Assembly: GCA_024516035.1 (NCBI GenBank)
Contig: CM044955.1
Span: 56,137,257 to 56,201,256, forward strand
Direction: 5' to 3'
DNA length: 64,000 nucleotides
Origin: Bactericera cockerelli
Lineage: Eukaryota; Arthropoda; Insecta; Hemiptera; Triozidae
Part shown: piece by piece, positions 1-10,606 of the stretch
Layout of the letters: the number at the start of each line of letters is the position of its first letter
Position numbering within the stretch: position 1 is the stretch's first letter
The notes under the pieces: model-generated
Databases searched by the model: none
Told to the model about the DNA's origin: nothing
The model's input: only the letters and a program-made list of their open reading frames with translations
Translations under genes and position numbers: made by a program

Positions 1-840
1 GAAGAGAGGAATTTGGGAGTAAAAGACATAAAAAAAGAGAGTAAATGTGTGTGGGATAGAATGAGACAGCGAGTTAAAATAAAGAGATAGACAGGGATAG
101 AAGAAGAGAGATAAAGTAAAAAGGGAGGGAGAAATAAGGAGAATGGGAGTAGGAGTACTGAAGATTGTGAGGAAATAGGAGTAAAAATGAGAGACAGAGA
201 GAATACAAGAGGGAGAGAAGGATAAAGAGAGGTAGAAAAGGAAAGAGAGAGAAAAGAAAGGAGAGAGAAAGAGAAGGGAGAGAAAAAAAGAAGGAGAAGA
301 GAGAGAGAGAGAGAGAGAGGATGAAGAAAGGGTGTAAGAGCGCAGAACTAGTACAGTTGATTTTGCAGCTCAGTGGACCGAAAAAAAGCGTATTATAAAT
401 GTCAAACAGAACAACGTCCTCTTCCACACAACCCGACAATAGTTTTTCATCAATATTAATAAAATATCAGAGAGAGAGAGAAAGGGAGAGAAAGAGCAAA
501 AGAGAGAAGGAGAGAGAGAGAGCGATAGAGAGAGAAAGTAAAAAGAGAGAGAGAAATAGAGAAGGAGAGAAAGAGAGAGAGAGCAAAAGAGAGAAGGGAA
601 GAGAGAGATATACATATATTATAGAGAGAGAAAGTAAGAGAGAGAGAGTGAAGTTAATGAGAGAGAGAGAGAGAGAAAGTGAAAGTAAGAGAGGGAGAGA
701 GAGAGTTATTATGGAAATGAGCTCAAAACAATAATTCAGGAAATCAAAGGCAAAGAAAGAGAGAGAAAACACAACGAATAGAGAGAGGAACGTTAAAAAA
801 TAGAACGCATTGGTATTATTACACATTATTGTATACACTA
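1..840. repeat. GA-rich purine tract
   Basis: The plus strand is almost pure purine: GAGA runs with AAAG interruptions, broken near 340-470 by mixed sequence. Long open frames here, on either strand, only reflect the absence of T on one strand and are not genes. Confidence 0.95.
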
Positions 841-1112
841 GTTATAAATAGATAAATATTAATTATAATATGTATTTAATGTACCAAAATACCTCTGTGA
901 CAAGGTATAAACATTAAACGAATCATCCAGGCGTTGAGAAATAAAATTCCCGAATTCCTTTGATGATCGCTCCTGTTTCAGGAAAACGGTTTGCTATCGA
1001 ATAAACCACACTTCCGTGGTTTTCAAGAGCTAAAGAAAATGGAGTTTGTGAAATTCAATCTATTTTAAAATTAAACTTGTTGATCTAAAACCTAAATAAA
1101 TAATTTATTCTG
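841..1112. other. AT-rich unassigned DNA
   Basis: No gene, SINE head or inverted repeat was recognised in this stretch. Confidence 0.6.
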
Positions 1113-1995
1113 GGTGTCCCAGGAACAGATGCATGTGTTTTAAGGGTAGGTTCAGCCCATCGAGGACTATCACATAAGCTCAAGTTGTAGTGGGGTATTT
1201 TGCTTCGTTAAAGAGTTATGGCCGAATCCCTGCTTTTCCCACAGGTCTAGAGGTTACTTGGATCGATGCACGTTTTTAAAGAAGTGATAGCCAGTAGGTA
1301 AGTTTTGACTTCATGTATGGACAGTTATGCATATTTCGCTTCAAATGCAGTTGGTTGCTTCGCAAAATATTGAAAGACCAGAGAGATATTTAATCATAAG
1401 TTCAATTTTTTTTTTTCTTGAAAATTCTATTGTTCCCTTCCTTAAATTTCGAGTACTTCTACAATAGCAATTTTGTTTATCACAAGTTAAAATAATATCC
1501 TATTATATTTAATTTTGGAAAAAAGAAAGCTCATTTATAATCGTTTAAAAATCATGGAACGCAAGACACACAAAGATCAAAAAACACTCCTGAATCATGA
1601 TGGAAAATTCAAATTTGACTGAATTTTCACAGAATTGGCGCGTAATTTGAGGTATAAATACATTGCCCTGGGATGTTTAACACAAGGAAATTGATTATTC
1701 GCAATGGTTGGTCGGTGTGAAATCTTATGTGAATGGGGTTACGGGGTCACAGGGTCCTCGTGAGGAAAAATGAGAGACGCTGTAATGAAAGCAGCAACCA
1801 GCGGTGTAATCATGGACAAAGAATACAAAAGCAGAAAGACTCTGCGCTAACCACAAAAAATGTGATGTACGTATTTTGATGTTATTTTTCGAAGAAAAAT
1901 TAGAAATATCATTTTTGTGTTCATCTTAATCATGATATCAAAAACATAACAAAAAAAGTTCCGAAAATTAAACATCCAACACTTTTAGTTACATT
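1113..1995 (+). mobile_element. Single arm of the long-inverted-repeat element (see 57574)
   Basis: This matches, in opposite orientation, the right arm and inner part of the element at 57574-59407. It starts with TGGGTGTCCC, runs through the shared 'TTAACGAAGC/GTTATGGCC' region, and carries a SINE-C body segment at about 1738-1880. It is more divergent than the other copy and lacks the second arm, so it is a decayed or incomplete copy. Confidence 0.75.
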
Positions 1996-2255
1996 AGCAT
2001 TACTGTATAAATATCTAAATGAATAATATTTTTGTACATTCGAGTAATACCTACCTACCTATTGCCTATACCTACAATACCTATAATAATAGGTTTGTTT
2101 TGTTGAAAATTTCATTTTCGATAGTAAAATAATAAAGTGTTTAATACAACATAATTATGTAATTAGATTAAAAGGTCCAATTACTCCTATTTGAGCAGTA
2201 TGAAATAAACAATCTCCATTATTATCAAACATTTTCAATCAAGTTTTATTCGCAA
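1996..2255. other. AT-rich unassigned DNA
   Basis: Contains short CTACC/AATACCT iterations near 2047-2085 and nothing recognisable as a gene. Confidence 0.5.
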
Positions 2256-2256
2256 C

Positions 2257-2490
2257 TAGCCGTTTGCCCGTGCTTTGCAACGGGACTAAATTTCAAATTT
2301 ACTAAGGCATGGCCGTACTACTGGACAGCAATGCCTTTTTGAACTTTTTATAATTTTTCTGGACAAAGCGATAATGGTTTTCGGGGGGTCAATTCTGAGA
2401 CATTTTTCGCTATCTCTTACCGTTTTGGCTAAACAACTCCGGACGAACAAACATAGGTAGTCCTTTTTTCTGTTTTATACGAGTACTAGC
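2257..2490 (+). repeat. Dispersed repeat with CTAGCCGTTTGCCCGTG head
   Basis: A repeat of about 235 bp. It has a conserved GC-rich head, a middle reading CGCTATCTCTTACCGTTTTGGC, a CAAACAAACATAGGTAGG-type tail, and an end at TTTTATA. Two nearly identical copies stand in tandem at 10607-11125. I cannot assign it to a superfamily from sequence alone. Confidence 0.75.
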
Positions 2491-2514
2491 GGGCTGCACC
2501 CGCTTCGCCAAGCC

Positions 2515-2745
2515 ATCACACACACACCACCCATACATCACACACCACACCCACACACCACATACACACAACTCACACACACACATCTACACACATCAAC
2601 ACACACACCCATCCACACACACACACCCATCCAAACACACCCACCCACACACACACACACACAACACACCCACACACATACACACACCCATCCACACACA
2701 CACCCACTCACCCACACACACACACCTACCCCCCTATACATGCAC
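2515..2745. repeat. CA-rich microsatellite
   Basis: A compound (CA)n tract with CCCATCCA interruptions. A similar compound tract lies at 22925-23160. Confidence 0.95.
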
Positions 2746-3115
2746 ACCATATAATTACAGGGACCGGAATTTCACGCAGCTACAGAGACTCGATTTTTTT
2801 TAATAGTTTGGTATTTCTTTTTACATAAATGAAGAAGTCGAATGTTTTCATTTAAAAAAATATATATTTTTCTAATTTTTTTTTCAATTATTTTCCAACG
2901 AAATTAAGCATTTTCTAAAAATGTACTTTAAAAAATGTACTAACAGCGGATAGTATGGAATCAGTGTCTTTTTAGTACAAAGAGTGAAAAGGTCATTGCA
3001 TGTTGCATACTCGTAGAGATGCCATGTTATTATATGGGTAGGTTTTCATGTTTAGAAAGAATCATTAAGCCGTGTTTATTTTCTATAACTAGACTAGGTT
3101 TACATCAACTGTATA
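2746..3115. other. AT-rich unassigned DNA
   Basis: No supported feature. The frame that opens at 3019 runs into SINE sequence and is not a gene. Confidence 0.5.
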
Positions 3116-3330
3116 GTTATATCAGGATGGGATTTTTACACTCCATTTGCCGGAAACTCGCAAACCTGATACTCAAAATAACCTCAACCAGCCTGAGTGA
3201 GGCCGGGAATAGCCAGCATCACGAGAATTCGAATTTAAATGGTCACCAATCCAACTCCTTATCTCGCTGGATGTTGCTTAACATCTCGCTGGATGTTGCT
3301 GAAAGGCACCGCCAGTCGGGCCCGCTCAGG
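3116..3330 (-). repeat. SINE-E copy, head-truncated
   Basis: Carries the E-family tail and core in reverse orientation, including the CACCCAG-like box and the GGCCGGGAATAGCC motif. It then enters the 5S-like head and stops. A tandem repeat of ATCTCGCTGGATGTTGCT sits inside the head at about 3262-3300. Compare the full copy at 14592-14866. Confidence 0.75.
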
Positions 3331-3430
3331 GGCGGCGATCAAAGTTGCCCGAAAAATGTGTTCGAAATTTAAAATTGATTTTCGATTCGTATTCTACGAA
3401 AAATTTAAAAGACTCCTCCAACTGTAGCGT
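3310..3430 (-). repeat. Fragment of the 272-bp repeat
   Basis: Contains the segment with GTTCGAAATTTAAAATTGAT and ATTCGTATTCTACGAAAAAT that recurs at 4016-4070 and, inverted, in the array at 21640-22390. Confidence 0.6.
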
Positions 3431-3583
3431 GCGCGGTGCTATACTAAATGCTGTATTATTTTTCATGTTTGTTTCAAAATGTATAGAACTTCTCACTTTT
3501 ACATCTTTCTACACTGTAATGAGTACCCAAACCCAACTCGTTATATTATTACGAAACTTAAGTCAAAATTCGAAATCTATATG

Positions 3584-3768
3584 TAGACCCAGCACCTAAA
3601 TGGGAAGTATTGTGTCACTTCTCGCCCATCAGAGGGTAGGCATACTACGGGATACGGGATGGGCAGGCTACAACACAGACCACAAGCGCCTACAGTAGCT
3701 CCTGTTTCATGGCTACGAAATAAAAGAGGCTGTGAAACACTCATCTTTAAAAAAAAAAAAAAAAAAAA
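3584..3768 (+). repeat. SINE-G copy, 5'-truncated, poly(A)
   Basis: Body of the G family starting at GACCCAGCACCTAAATGG and ending in an A-run after CACTCATCTTT. The tRNA-like head seen in the complete copy at 27131 is missing. The internal ATACGGG duplication is private to this copy. Confidence 0.85.
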
Positions 3769-3839
3769 TATGTAAACTTTCTAAACCTGGCTGGAACCTT
3801 CATTCCAACTCACAACCCTCTACACAATTTTTGGTTTTT

Positions 3840-4235
3840 CATATAGCTTCGTTTAGCGGGTGTTCCGCCCGAAAGCGGCGCCAGGCAGTTTCGGCCTTAC
3901 GGTAGGAGTTACAAAACTTTACCGGGAATCAAAAGTGTTTGTCTCGGCGGGCTTACACTTTTTTTACCTTTGAACGGCACCCCCGGGAGGGCGGGGGTGC
4001 CGTTGCCGAAAATTATGTTCGAATTTTAAAATTAACATTTGATTCGTATTCTACAAATAATTTAAAGTAATTTGCCGACTATTGGTTTATTTCTATCTTG
4101 CTCCGTTCGGCGCGTATACCGCCCGAAAGCGGCGCCTGGTAGATGTGGTCTTTTGTTAGGAGATACAAAAAAAAATCCTGGCATCAAAATTGTTCGTCTC
4201 GGCGGGCTGACACTTTTCCACCTTTGAACTGGGTT
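3840..4235 (-). repeat. Two tandem fragments of the 272-bp repeat
   Basis: Two successive units in the orientation opposite to the 21640-22390 array, each with the GCCCGAAAGCGGCGCC box and the GTCTCGGCGGGCT box. Between the two units, 3973-4004 forms a perfect 12-bp GC-rich stem (AACGGCACCCCC) with an 8-nt loop. Confidence 0.75.
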
Positions 4236-5175
4236 GCATACGGCTTTAGGCTTAAGTATGGTCTGTTGATTACATAAGATAATAAATAATAATGATCCAA
4301 AAGCATAATCAAATTAAATATGTACAATATGCTGCCACAGTAGGAATCAAACCTACAACCCTTTGGTTTGGGGTTGAAAAGTTTGCTAGCTTTCAACTAG
4401 CAATAAATAGTCTGGTACCTACAACTTAGGCGGAATGAAAGTTGTCATTCCAGATCGTACTCACCCAGCCCTAGCACAGTCGGGAAATCGCTATAGTCAA
4501 TCAACAATATTAACATACTAAAACACATTAATTATGGCCTGGGTAAAACGACTGTTAAATGTGAAAATTATTATACTTACTGATGTATTTCTGATTATCC
4601 CAGATGATTTTAGTGTACACTATCTACTGAACCCAGTCCCATTATTATTAAAGTGCGAGAAATCATAAGACATGATCTTAGCATCATAATCGAGCATGAG
4701 AAATGTTGTACATTTACAACAACAAAAAAGTACTTTTTCCATAACCCCGAATTTCCAGAAAGAGAAAAATAATGATTTCACCTAATTTAGATCTACAGAG
4801 TATGTGACCCACTTGGGGAACCGAAAATAAATGGAATAAAACTAGAACAAAACAGAAAAGACTCTAGTCCATTGAACCAAAACCGGAATTTCCAACACAT
4901 CATAATCTTGTAGACCTTTGTTAGCAATACGTAATGTAGAGAGAACACAGATACCCTTGAAGTTAAAACTCAAACTGGTTTCTAGTTTCTATGTTAGATA
5001 AGAACTGTGATTTCTTCTTTAGAATATCCGAAATTCGGATTAAAACCAGTTGCACAATTTAAACACGGTGTTTACATCACTGACCTTACTTACTGCATTA
5101 TAATAGACAGTTGTTAATAATGTCCATTACGAACTTTTGACTATTCCACAGGTGAATAATATTGTCAATCGTCCG
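4236..5175. other. AT-rich unassigned DNA
   Basis: No tRNA-like head, inverted repeat or coding frame with support was seen. There is a short tRNA-like box near 4340-4380 (GGAATCAAACCTACAAC), perhaps an old SINE head. Confidence 0.45.
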
Positions 5176-5397
5176 CTAGTAAATAGTCAAGTGGTTAACG
5201 CGCTGGTCTAGTAATCCATGTTGCTTAGGGATCCGTTGGTTCGAATCCCACCCAGTGCATGATTTTTTCCTCATTGATTTAAGTTTGTGACCACATAATA
5301 ATAAAACTCTGAGGGTTAGTTGGTAGAAAATGCTGTGAGCATTAACCTCGCCTGGTGGTTACCGTACACTTAAAAAGTATTATAATTTTATTATCAC
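5176..5397 (+). repeat. SINE-B copy
   Basis: tRNA-like head with AGTCAAGTGGTTAACGCGCT (A box) and GGTTCGAATCCCACCCAGTG (B box), then the B-family body GACCACATAATAATAAAACT and an (ATT)-type tail. Nearly full length. Confidence 0.9.
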
Positions 5398-5406
5398 GAT
5401 AGGGAT

Positions 5407-5538
5407 ACCCAGCATAATAAAGTCGGGAATAGCCAGCAGAATGTCCATTCTCACAATAAGGAAATTGGTGGTTTTGATATCAACCATGATCTTTTGACGT
5501 TCTGGTGACTATTCCCGACCTTACTCAAGCTGGGTGAA
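5407..5538. repeat. Inverted pair of SINE-core fragments
   Basis: ACCCAGC...GTCGGGAATAGCCAG at 5408-5438 faces CTGGTGACTATTCCCGACC...GCTGGGT at 5501-5538, an imperfect stem of about 33 bp with a loop of about 60 nt. Both arms resemble the core shared by SINE-D and SINE-E. Confidence 0.6.
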
Positions 5539-6114
5539 GAGAATTTGAGTTGATAGGTTCCATGTGAAGCAAATGTTTAGTAAAATACGCGTCGTGATAT
5601 GATTGTGTAGTTTAAAGTAATGTTGAAACCAAGTAATCATCAACAACTAGGTAATACATATCTAATAAAATACACTGCCAATTATGGACACAATAGTTTC
5701 TAGTGATTGGTTCACATTGTATACACGTGGCAATTTTATACTTTTGTTGATATTCCTATTTTCACAAAAAATACCGGAATACCTAAAATGTTAACGTTTG
5801 ATGCCTTGGTGTTTCAAACACCCGACCCTTCTTACCCTACTTGATACCCGAGGTACGGCCTTCTATGTATTACCCCTTCGTAATTTACACACGTGGCTTG
5901 GCCTTAATTCTGTTTTTAATAGTCCTGCTCCATACCTGAGACATTGCGAAGTATGTGTTTTTCTAACCTTATGGCCGTGTATATTTCCTAGTCCTACTGT
6001 ATGACACTAATATTTAGCATACGTCTTACTCAATAACGCATGCAAAAAAATAATTGTTATAACATCGATTTGGTCCTAGGGACTTGAACTTGATCCACAT
6101 GCATTATATGAGAT
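5539..6114. other. AT-rich unassigned DNA
   Basis: A 68-codon frame at 5798-6004 has no recognisable domain and I do not support it as a gene. Confidence 0.5.
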
Positions 6115-6205
6115 ATAGCTGCAATGGGTTTGATGACAGAGATTGCCTCAGGCAATAATCACGCCCTTTGTCAATATTATTCTTGTCAATAAAGAGTTAT
6201 TATTA
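6115..6205 (+). repeat. SINE-F/LINE 3' tail fragment
   Basis: Carries the tail box AGAGATTGCCTCAGGCAATA, then CGCCCTTTG and AATAAAGAGTTATTATTAT. This is the same 3' end as at 7905-8077, 29335-29530 and 50146-50345. Confidence 0.75.
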
Positions 6206-6599
6206 TTATATGTATAATACTCTGACGCAAGCTTATGTTTCGAAACTTTTTTGATCGGTAAAATAGGTAAAATTTCTTTCATTTAGGTATTGAATGAAAC
6301 AAAATTTTTCGGATGACTTTTTTTTTATGGTTCTTTTAAACCCATCATTTTGAAATGACCACAAGTAACAGGAATTTTAAGTCAAATGATTTGGTTTGCG
6401 GAAAGGCAATATTTATTTGAACCCTACCTAATCATTGTTCTTGTTCTATCAAACACATCGGCCGAGGTTGAAGTGCGCCCCATACAAAGAAGAGGACATA
6501 AATATTGTTCATCAAATCATCACACAAAGCTCTAATTAAGAAATTGGTATGGGTGCTATGAAACAAAACACTGAAGTGACTGAAGTAGGGCTGTTGATG
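6206..6599. other. AT-rich unassigned DNA
   Basis: Nothing recognised. A GGCCGAGGTTGAAGTGCGCC motif near 6461 resembles one at 27711-27730, hinting at another old dispersed repeat. Confidence 0.4.
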
Positions 6600-6793
6600 A
6601 TAATAATAATACTCTTCAGTGGAATATAACCACCAAGCGAGGAGTCTTATTATTATGTGGTCACTTACTCAAATAAATGAACAAAAATCCAAGCATTGGG
6701 TGGGATTCGATCCACGGATAACGGATTCCCAAGCGCTAGATTGTTTACATTATAGGTGCAGCGCCGTAACCACGTCGAATACCAATGCTTGGT
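6600..6793 (-). repeat. SINE-B copy, diverged and rearranged
   Basis: Reverse-oriented tail (AATAATAATACTCTTCAGTGG), body (TTATTATTATGTGGTCA) and head (GGGTGGGATTCGATCC). It carries about 20 bp of extra sequence in the anticodon-arm region of the head. Confidence 0.75.
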
Positions 6794-6930
6794 ATATATG
6801 ATACCGGGCTTTAAGAATTAACGAAGGCAAGGCCATACACGTCAATACGCCTCACATTTCGAACTCAGGGAACTTTAAGAGCGGAATAGACCTCTCAGAA
6901 TTAAGTCTAGATTTTGGGATTTTTTTTTAA

Positions 6931-7294
6931 ATGATAATAATGACATCGCCTTATTTATACTGCCCAAATAGGACAGTTAAAGTCCCATTATTCCAGCAGT
7001 GAACTCAAGACACATACTCAGGGAACTTTAAGAACGGAATAGACCTCTCAGAATTAAGTCTAGGTTTTGGGATTTTTTTTAAATGATAATAATGACATCG
7101 CCTTATTTATACTGATGCCCAAATAGGACAATTAAAGTCCCATTATTCCAGCAGTGAACTCAAGACACATTATTATGTGGTAAAAATCCCAAATGGGAGG
7201 ATAACTTGTTATGTCCTGGCTGGGTTTCGAACCCACGACTTCTGGAATCTCTGGATTCACAGAGTGCCGCCTTTACCACTGGGCTACCGGGACA
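6931..7294 (-). repeat. SINE-A copy with internal tandem duplication
   Basis: A complete A-family SINE with its head at the high end (GGGTTTCGAACCCACGACTT, CCACTGGGCTACCGGGACAT) and an ATT tail at the low end. Its 3' half plus adjoining flank is tandemly duplicated: 6868-7020 and 7021-7170 are near-identical with a period of 153 bp. Confidence 0.9.
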
Positions 7295-7826
7295 TAAAGG
7301 AATTATTTCTTAAGTCCGAATTTGGTATCTCGATTTTGTCTCCGCCTTTAGTATTTCGACTTTTTCTCAAGTAGTGTATCGAAGCTTTGGGGGTTTACTT
7401 TTCATCAAATTTTTGCTTGTGTTGCAGATTTAAAGTTAGCTTAGAACAGTCCGTACTGTTGGGTACGGCCATTCTGCTTTGTGCGTTTTAATTTTCTTAT
7501 ATTATAAAAGAAATATAGAATAACCGAAAAATTTCGATAGCTAGTTTTCAGTGCCAAAAAACGTTTTACGTTCCTGTTGGCCTGTTTGTAAATAAATTTT
7601 ACCTTGCCTACGGTAAGCTAGATACTTGAAATATGGTATGTCAACCTTATGTTATAGGAGGAGAAGAACGTTACCGGACTACCTGAGTTAAATACAGTGT
7701 TTATTATATTATACTATGAAGATATTATGTACATAAATATTAGAGCCTGTTTCGAGATAGCCAGAAAAGCATAAACACATAATGATAAATGATCATAAAG
7801 TTATTAATAGGATACTTATTAATAAT
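7295..7826. other. Unassigned DNA with a repeat fragment
   Basis: Near 7600-7640, GTAAGCTAGATACTTGAAATATGG resembles part of the dispersed repeat at 17970-18605. Otherwise nothing is recognised. Confidence 0.4.
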
Positions 7827-8077
7827 TCCCGAGCCAGCGTCGATGATGCGTTGAATGCAACGGTTCTCGTAGGATCACCGAAATTAAGCAACGTCCGGTT
7901 GGGTGAAGAGATTGCCATAGGCAATAACCCCGCCCTTTTGTTAGACATTTGTATACATATATTTTTTATAATTTTTTTCTTGTTTATATAAATGTATTAA
8001 TATTGTCAATTTTAATATATAATTTTTACCATTATTGTCTGTATATTTGTTCTACTAATAAAGAGTTTCTAAATAAA
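7827..8077 (+). repeat. SINE-F, 5S rRNA-headed with LINE-like tail
   Basis: The head at about 7834-7895 resembles 5S rRNA: GCGTTGAATGCAACGGTTC, TCGTAGGATCACCGAAATTA and AGCAACGTCC appear in the order of 5S rRNA. The tail has GAGATTGCCATAGGCAATAA, CCCCGCCCTT and a final AATAAAGAGTT. This places it in the SINE3 (5S-derived, pol III type 1 promoter) class. The same tail occurs on the LINE remnant at 29335-29830. Confidence 0.75.
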
Positions 8078-8089
8078 TAAGACTTCGTG

Positions 8090-8148
8090 ATGCTGGCATG
8101 TCGGCCCCATCCAGGCTGGGTGAGGTCATGTGGGTAGCAGGTTTTGAT
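8090..8148 (+). repeat. SINE-E core, left part, interrupted
   Basis: Reads GATGCTGGCATGTCGGCCCC, CCAGGCTGGGTGAGGTCA and GTGGGTAGCAGGTTTTGA. Its continuation TTTTCCTGCGAATAGAGGGT is found at 8908 after the inserted element at about 8150-8900. Confidence 0.75.
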
Positions 8149-8901
8149 GATGGCTAAGTACGAGTTCGGTGCGAAAAATAAAAAAATGTATGAGTTGGGT
8201 CCCTTCTAAAAAAGGTCATGTATGAATTCAGTGCCGCCTAAAAAGGTCATGTATGAATTGGGTGCCCTGGTACTTGCCCTGATGATCAGGTAATTATAGT
8301 ATTTTTTTTCTTATTAGGCATGGCCTTCAATTAATAAACCGAGGCATGGCCTACATTGTATTTTACCTAACCCTACTATAAACCCAAGGCATGGTCTTCA
8401 TTGTATTTTACCTAACCCTGCTATAAACCCAAGGCATGGCCTTCATTGTATTTTACCTAACCCTAGTATAAACCCAAGGCATGGCCTTCATTGTATTTTA
8501 CCTAACCCTACAATAAACCCAAGGCATGGCCTTCATTGTATTTTACCTAACTCTACTATAAACCCAAGGCATGGCCTTCATTGCATTTTACCTAACCCTA
8601 CTATAAACCCAAGGCATGGCCTTCATTGTATTTTACCTAACCCTACTATTAACCCTAGGCATGGCCTTCAAGGAGGAAATGGATAGTCTTGCTGAATGTA
8701 ATTGTCTACAACATAATCTACTAACTTAATAACGGCAGGATGACTGTTAACAAGCAACTAGTACATTATAAACAAACAATAAATCTATAAGTCATTAAGA
8801 CCGCACCGAACTCGTACATCACCTTTTTTAGGCGGCACCGAATTCATACATGCGAAAAAGGTGTGGTAATCTTCGCACCGAACTCACCTTTTGCCTTTGA
8901 G
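8149..8901. mobile_element. Non-autonomous inverted-repeat element carrying a minisatellite
   Basis: GAGTTCGGTGCGAA near 8162 faces TTCGCACCGAACTC near 8873. Each arm also carries subterminal repeats of ATGTATGAATTCGGTGCCGC in facing orientation. The element sits inside a SINE-E core. Candidate target duplication TTTGA flanks GGC...GCC ends, but the duplication is imperfect, so its length (5-9 bp) and the superfamily are uncertain. The interior is mostly the 45-bp minisatellite. Confidence 0.7.
8316..8675. repeat. 45-bp minisatellite, about 8 copies
   Basis: The unit starts AAGGCATGGCCTTCATTGTA and continues through TTTTACCTAACCCTACTATA. GGCATGG recurs at 8343, 8388, 8433, 8478, 8523, 8568, 8613 and 8658, exactly 45 bp apart. 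The unit includes a telomere-like CTAACCCTA stretch. Confidence 0.95.
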
Positions 8902-8950
8902 ATTTTCCTGCGAATAGAGGGTAACACCCCCGTCGTGTTGAGACCATGTA
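8902..8950 (+). repeat. SINE-E core, right part
   Basis: TTTTCCTGCGAATAGAGGGT and AACACCCCCGTCGTG continue the E copy begun at 8090, resuming after the insertion. Confidence 0.7.
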
Positions 8951-8964
8951 GTTTTTTTAGCATT

Positions 8965-9095
8965 GAGAAAAAACAAGGAAAATACATTTATTGTCATGCC
9001 TGGAGTGTAGAATAGGGTTAGGAATAAATATTTATGGCCATGCCTGGGGTTCAGACTGGGGTTTTTTTAATATAGGAAAATACATAATTATAATA
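8965..9095. repeat. Minisatellite-related repeats
   Basis: GGAAAATACATTTATTGTCA, GCCTGGAGTGTAGAATAGGG and TATGGCCATGCCTGGGGTTC are diverged relatives of the 45-bp unit in inverse orientation. The run resumes at 11217 (TATGGCCATGTCTCGGGTGT), so the Tc1 element at 9096 split this array. Confidence 0.65.
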
Positions 9096-9342
9096 CACTG
9101 GGGACCACAATTAGGGGAACGCTTTTTTAACCCTGTATTTCACCTTGAACTGTATAAATTGTGTTGATGAAACATGATTTGAAAGATAGGTATTTTTGTT
9201 GGGAACATGAAACAAGTCATTTTTTTGGGCTACTTGAAAGGGAAAACTTTATTTTTTGACAATAATCAAACAATGTCGAAAAAGTGACAAAAAACAAAGA
9301 TTTGAAATTTCGAGATTTTGAAAAATCTCTGGAATACGTGGC

Positions 9343-10355
9343 TCAATACCTTGTATTGCCTCCCCTATCACCAAGTAGGGTGTCCAATTGCCTCGGCATG
9401 CTTCGGATGACCCTCTGGACGAATTCTTGGGGCATCCGATCCCATTCTTCAACAACTGCCTTCTTGAGCTGCGCTATGGTGTCCGCGGGTGGATTCCTCT
9501 TCCGAATGGCTCTTTTCATATGGTCCCATACATGTTCTATGGGATTCATATCCGGAGAACGAGCAGGGTGCCGGAGGACCTCCAAGTTCACCTCCTGAAG
9601 GAAGCGCTTCACCTGGTTTGCCACGTGTGGACGAGCATTGTCGTGCATCAGGATCATCTCCTCCCCAATGAAGGGCTTGAAAGGAAGGACAATACCTTCA
9701 AGAACCTCTCTCCTGTACCGCTCAGCAGTGAGCGCCCCTCCCTCCAGGATATACAGGGTTGTACAGCCGTTCAAACTTATACCCCCCTAGACCATGATGG
9801 AACCGCCACCAAATTGGACTTTTCCAACAATGTTGCACTGTGAGTACTGTTCATTTGGGCGTCTAAGTACTCGGATACGGTTGTCATCTGACTTCAAGCT
9901 CAATTTACACTCGTCTGAAAACATACCCTTCCTCATTCACGCATTGACCATCTTCGGTAGTTGTTTGCGTACATGACCCTTTCAACTTTGTGCTGGTGAT
10001 TGAGAAGAGGCGATCGCTTGGCTCTTTGGGACGTCAAAGAACGCTCTCTGAGTCTTCTTCTTATTGTTTTAACAGAAACATTCACATTGTGCCTTCGAAT
10101 CAGCTCCCCACGGACAGCAGTCGCGAGCATAAACCGGTTTCTCAGTGCAGTGAGCGTTATGTAATGGTCTTCTCTTTGGTTTGTGATCCGTTTGGGACCC
10201 TGTCCACGTCGCCTTCTGTATTCACCAGTCGGCCTGTAGCGTTTAACAACTCGATGAATCACTGATTTTGACACGCGAAGGAAATTTGCCACTGTTCTGT
10301 AGGTTTGTCCGGCTTCAATCAACGCAACCGCCCGGGCAACCTCTACTTCACTCAA
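9343..10355 (-). pseudogene. Tc1-like transposase, frameshifted and with a nonsense codon
   Basis: The N-terminal part (10355 to 9933) has the paired helix-turn-helix DNA-binding region: VALIEAGQTYRTVANFLRVS, RRRRGQG, and a second helix set through TIRRRLRERSL. After YRRWSMRE the frame shifts near 9935. The first catalytic Asp (FSDE) then lies in another frame, and a TAG at 9789-9787 interrupts it. The C-terminal part (9774 to 9343) contains the second Asp in MHDNARPHVA and the Glu in SPDMNPIEHVWD. No initiating ATG is visible at the 5' end. The enzyme would cut and paste the element at TA sites, but this copy cannot encode it. Confidence 0.92.
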
Positions 10356-10514
10356 ATCGGACTTGTTGTAAGAAAATCACTTTATTTGACTATTAAAAAC
10401 TTATTTAAGTCACCAAACGTTAGCACTTGACCTTAGGTAAGAGAATAATGAAACTTCCATGTTCGTCAGGTATCCATGAAATCATGGGTTTTAGAGGTAC
10501 TCTCAGTAAACTTG

Positions 10515-10574
10515 TAAGAATTTGTCCCTAAGTGGGATACATCTGTATGTATCCCACTTAGGGACAAATTCTTA
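10515..10574. repeat. Perfect 27-bp hairpin
   Basis: A perfect inverted repeat with a 6-nt loop (TCTGTA). The stem begins TAAGAATTTGTCCCTAAGTG. It lies within the Tc1 element, away from its ends. Confidence 0.95.
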
Positions 10575-10606
10575 GCACACATTGATAGACCATCGTATAT
10601 GTAATA

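Noticed and set aside
74..838. Several overlapping long open frames on both strands
   Set aside because: They arise from (GA)n/(CT)n sequence, which lacks stop codons in most frames. Composition is Ser/Leu/Phe or Arg/Glu only.
7834..7895. Genuine 5S rRNA gene
   Set aside because: Only the internal part of 5S is present, diverged, and it continues into a transposon-type tail.
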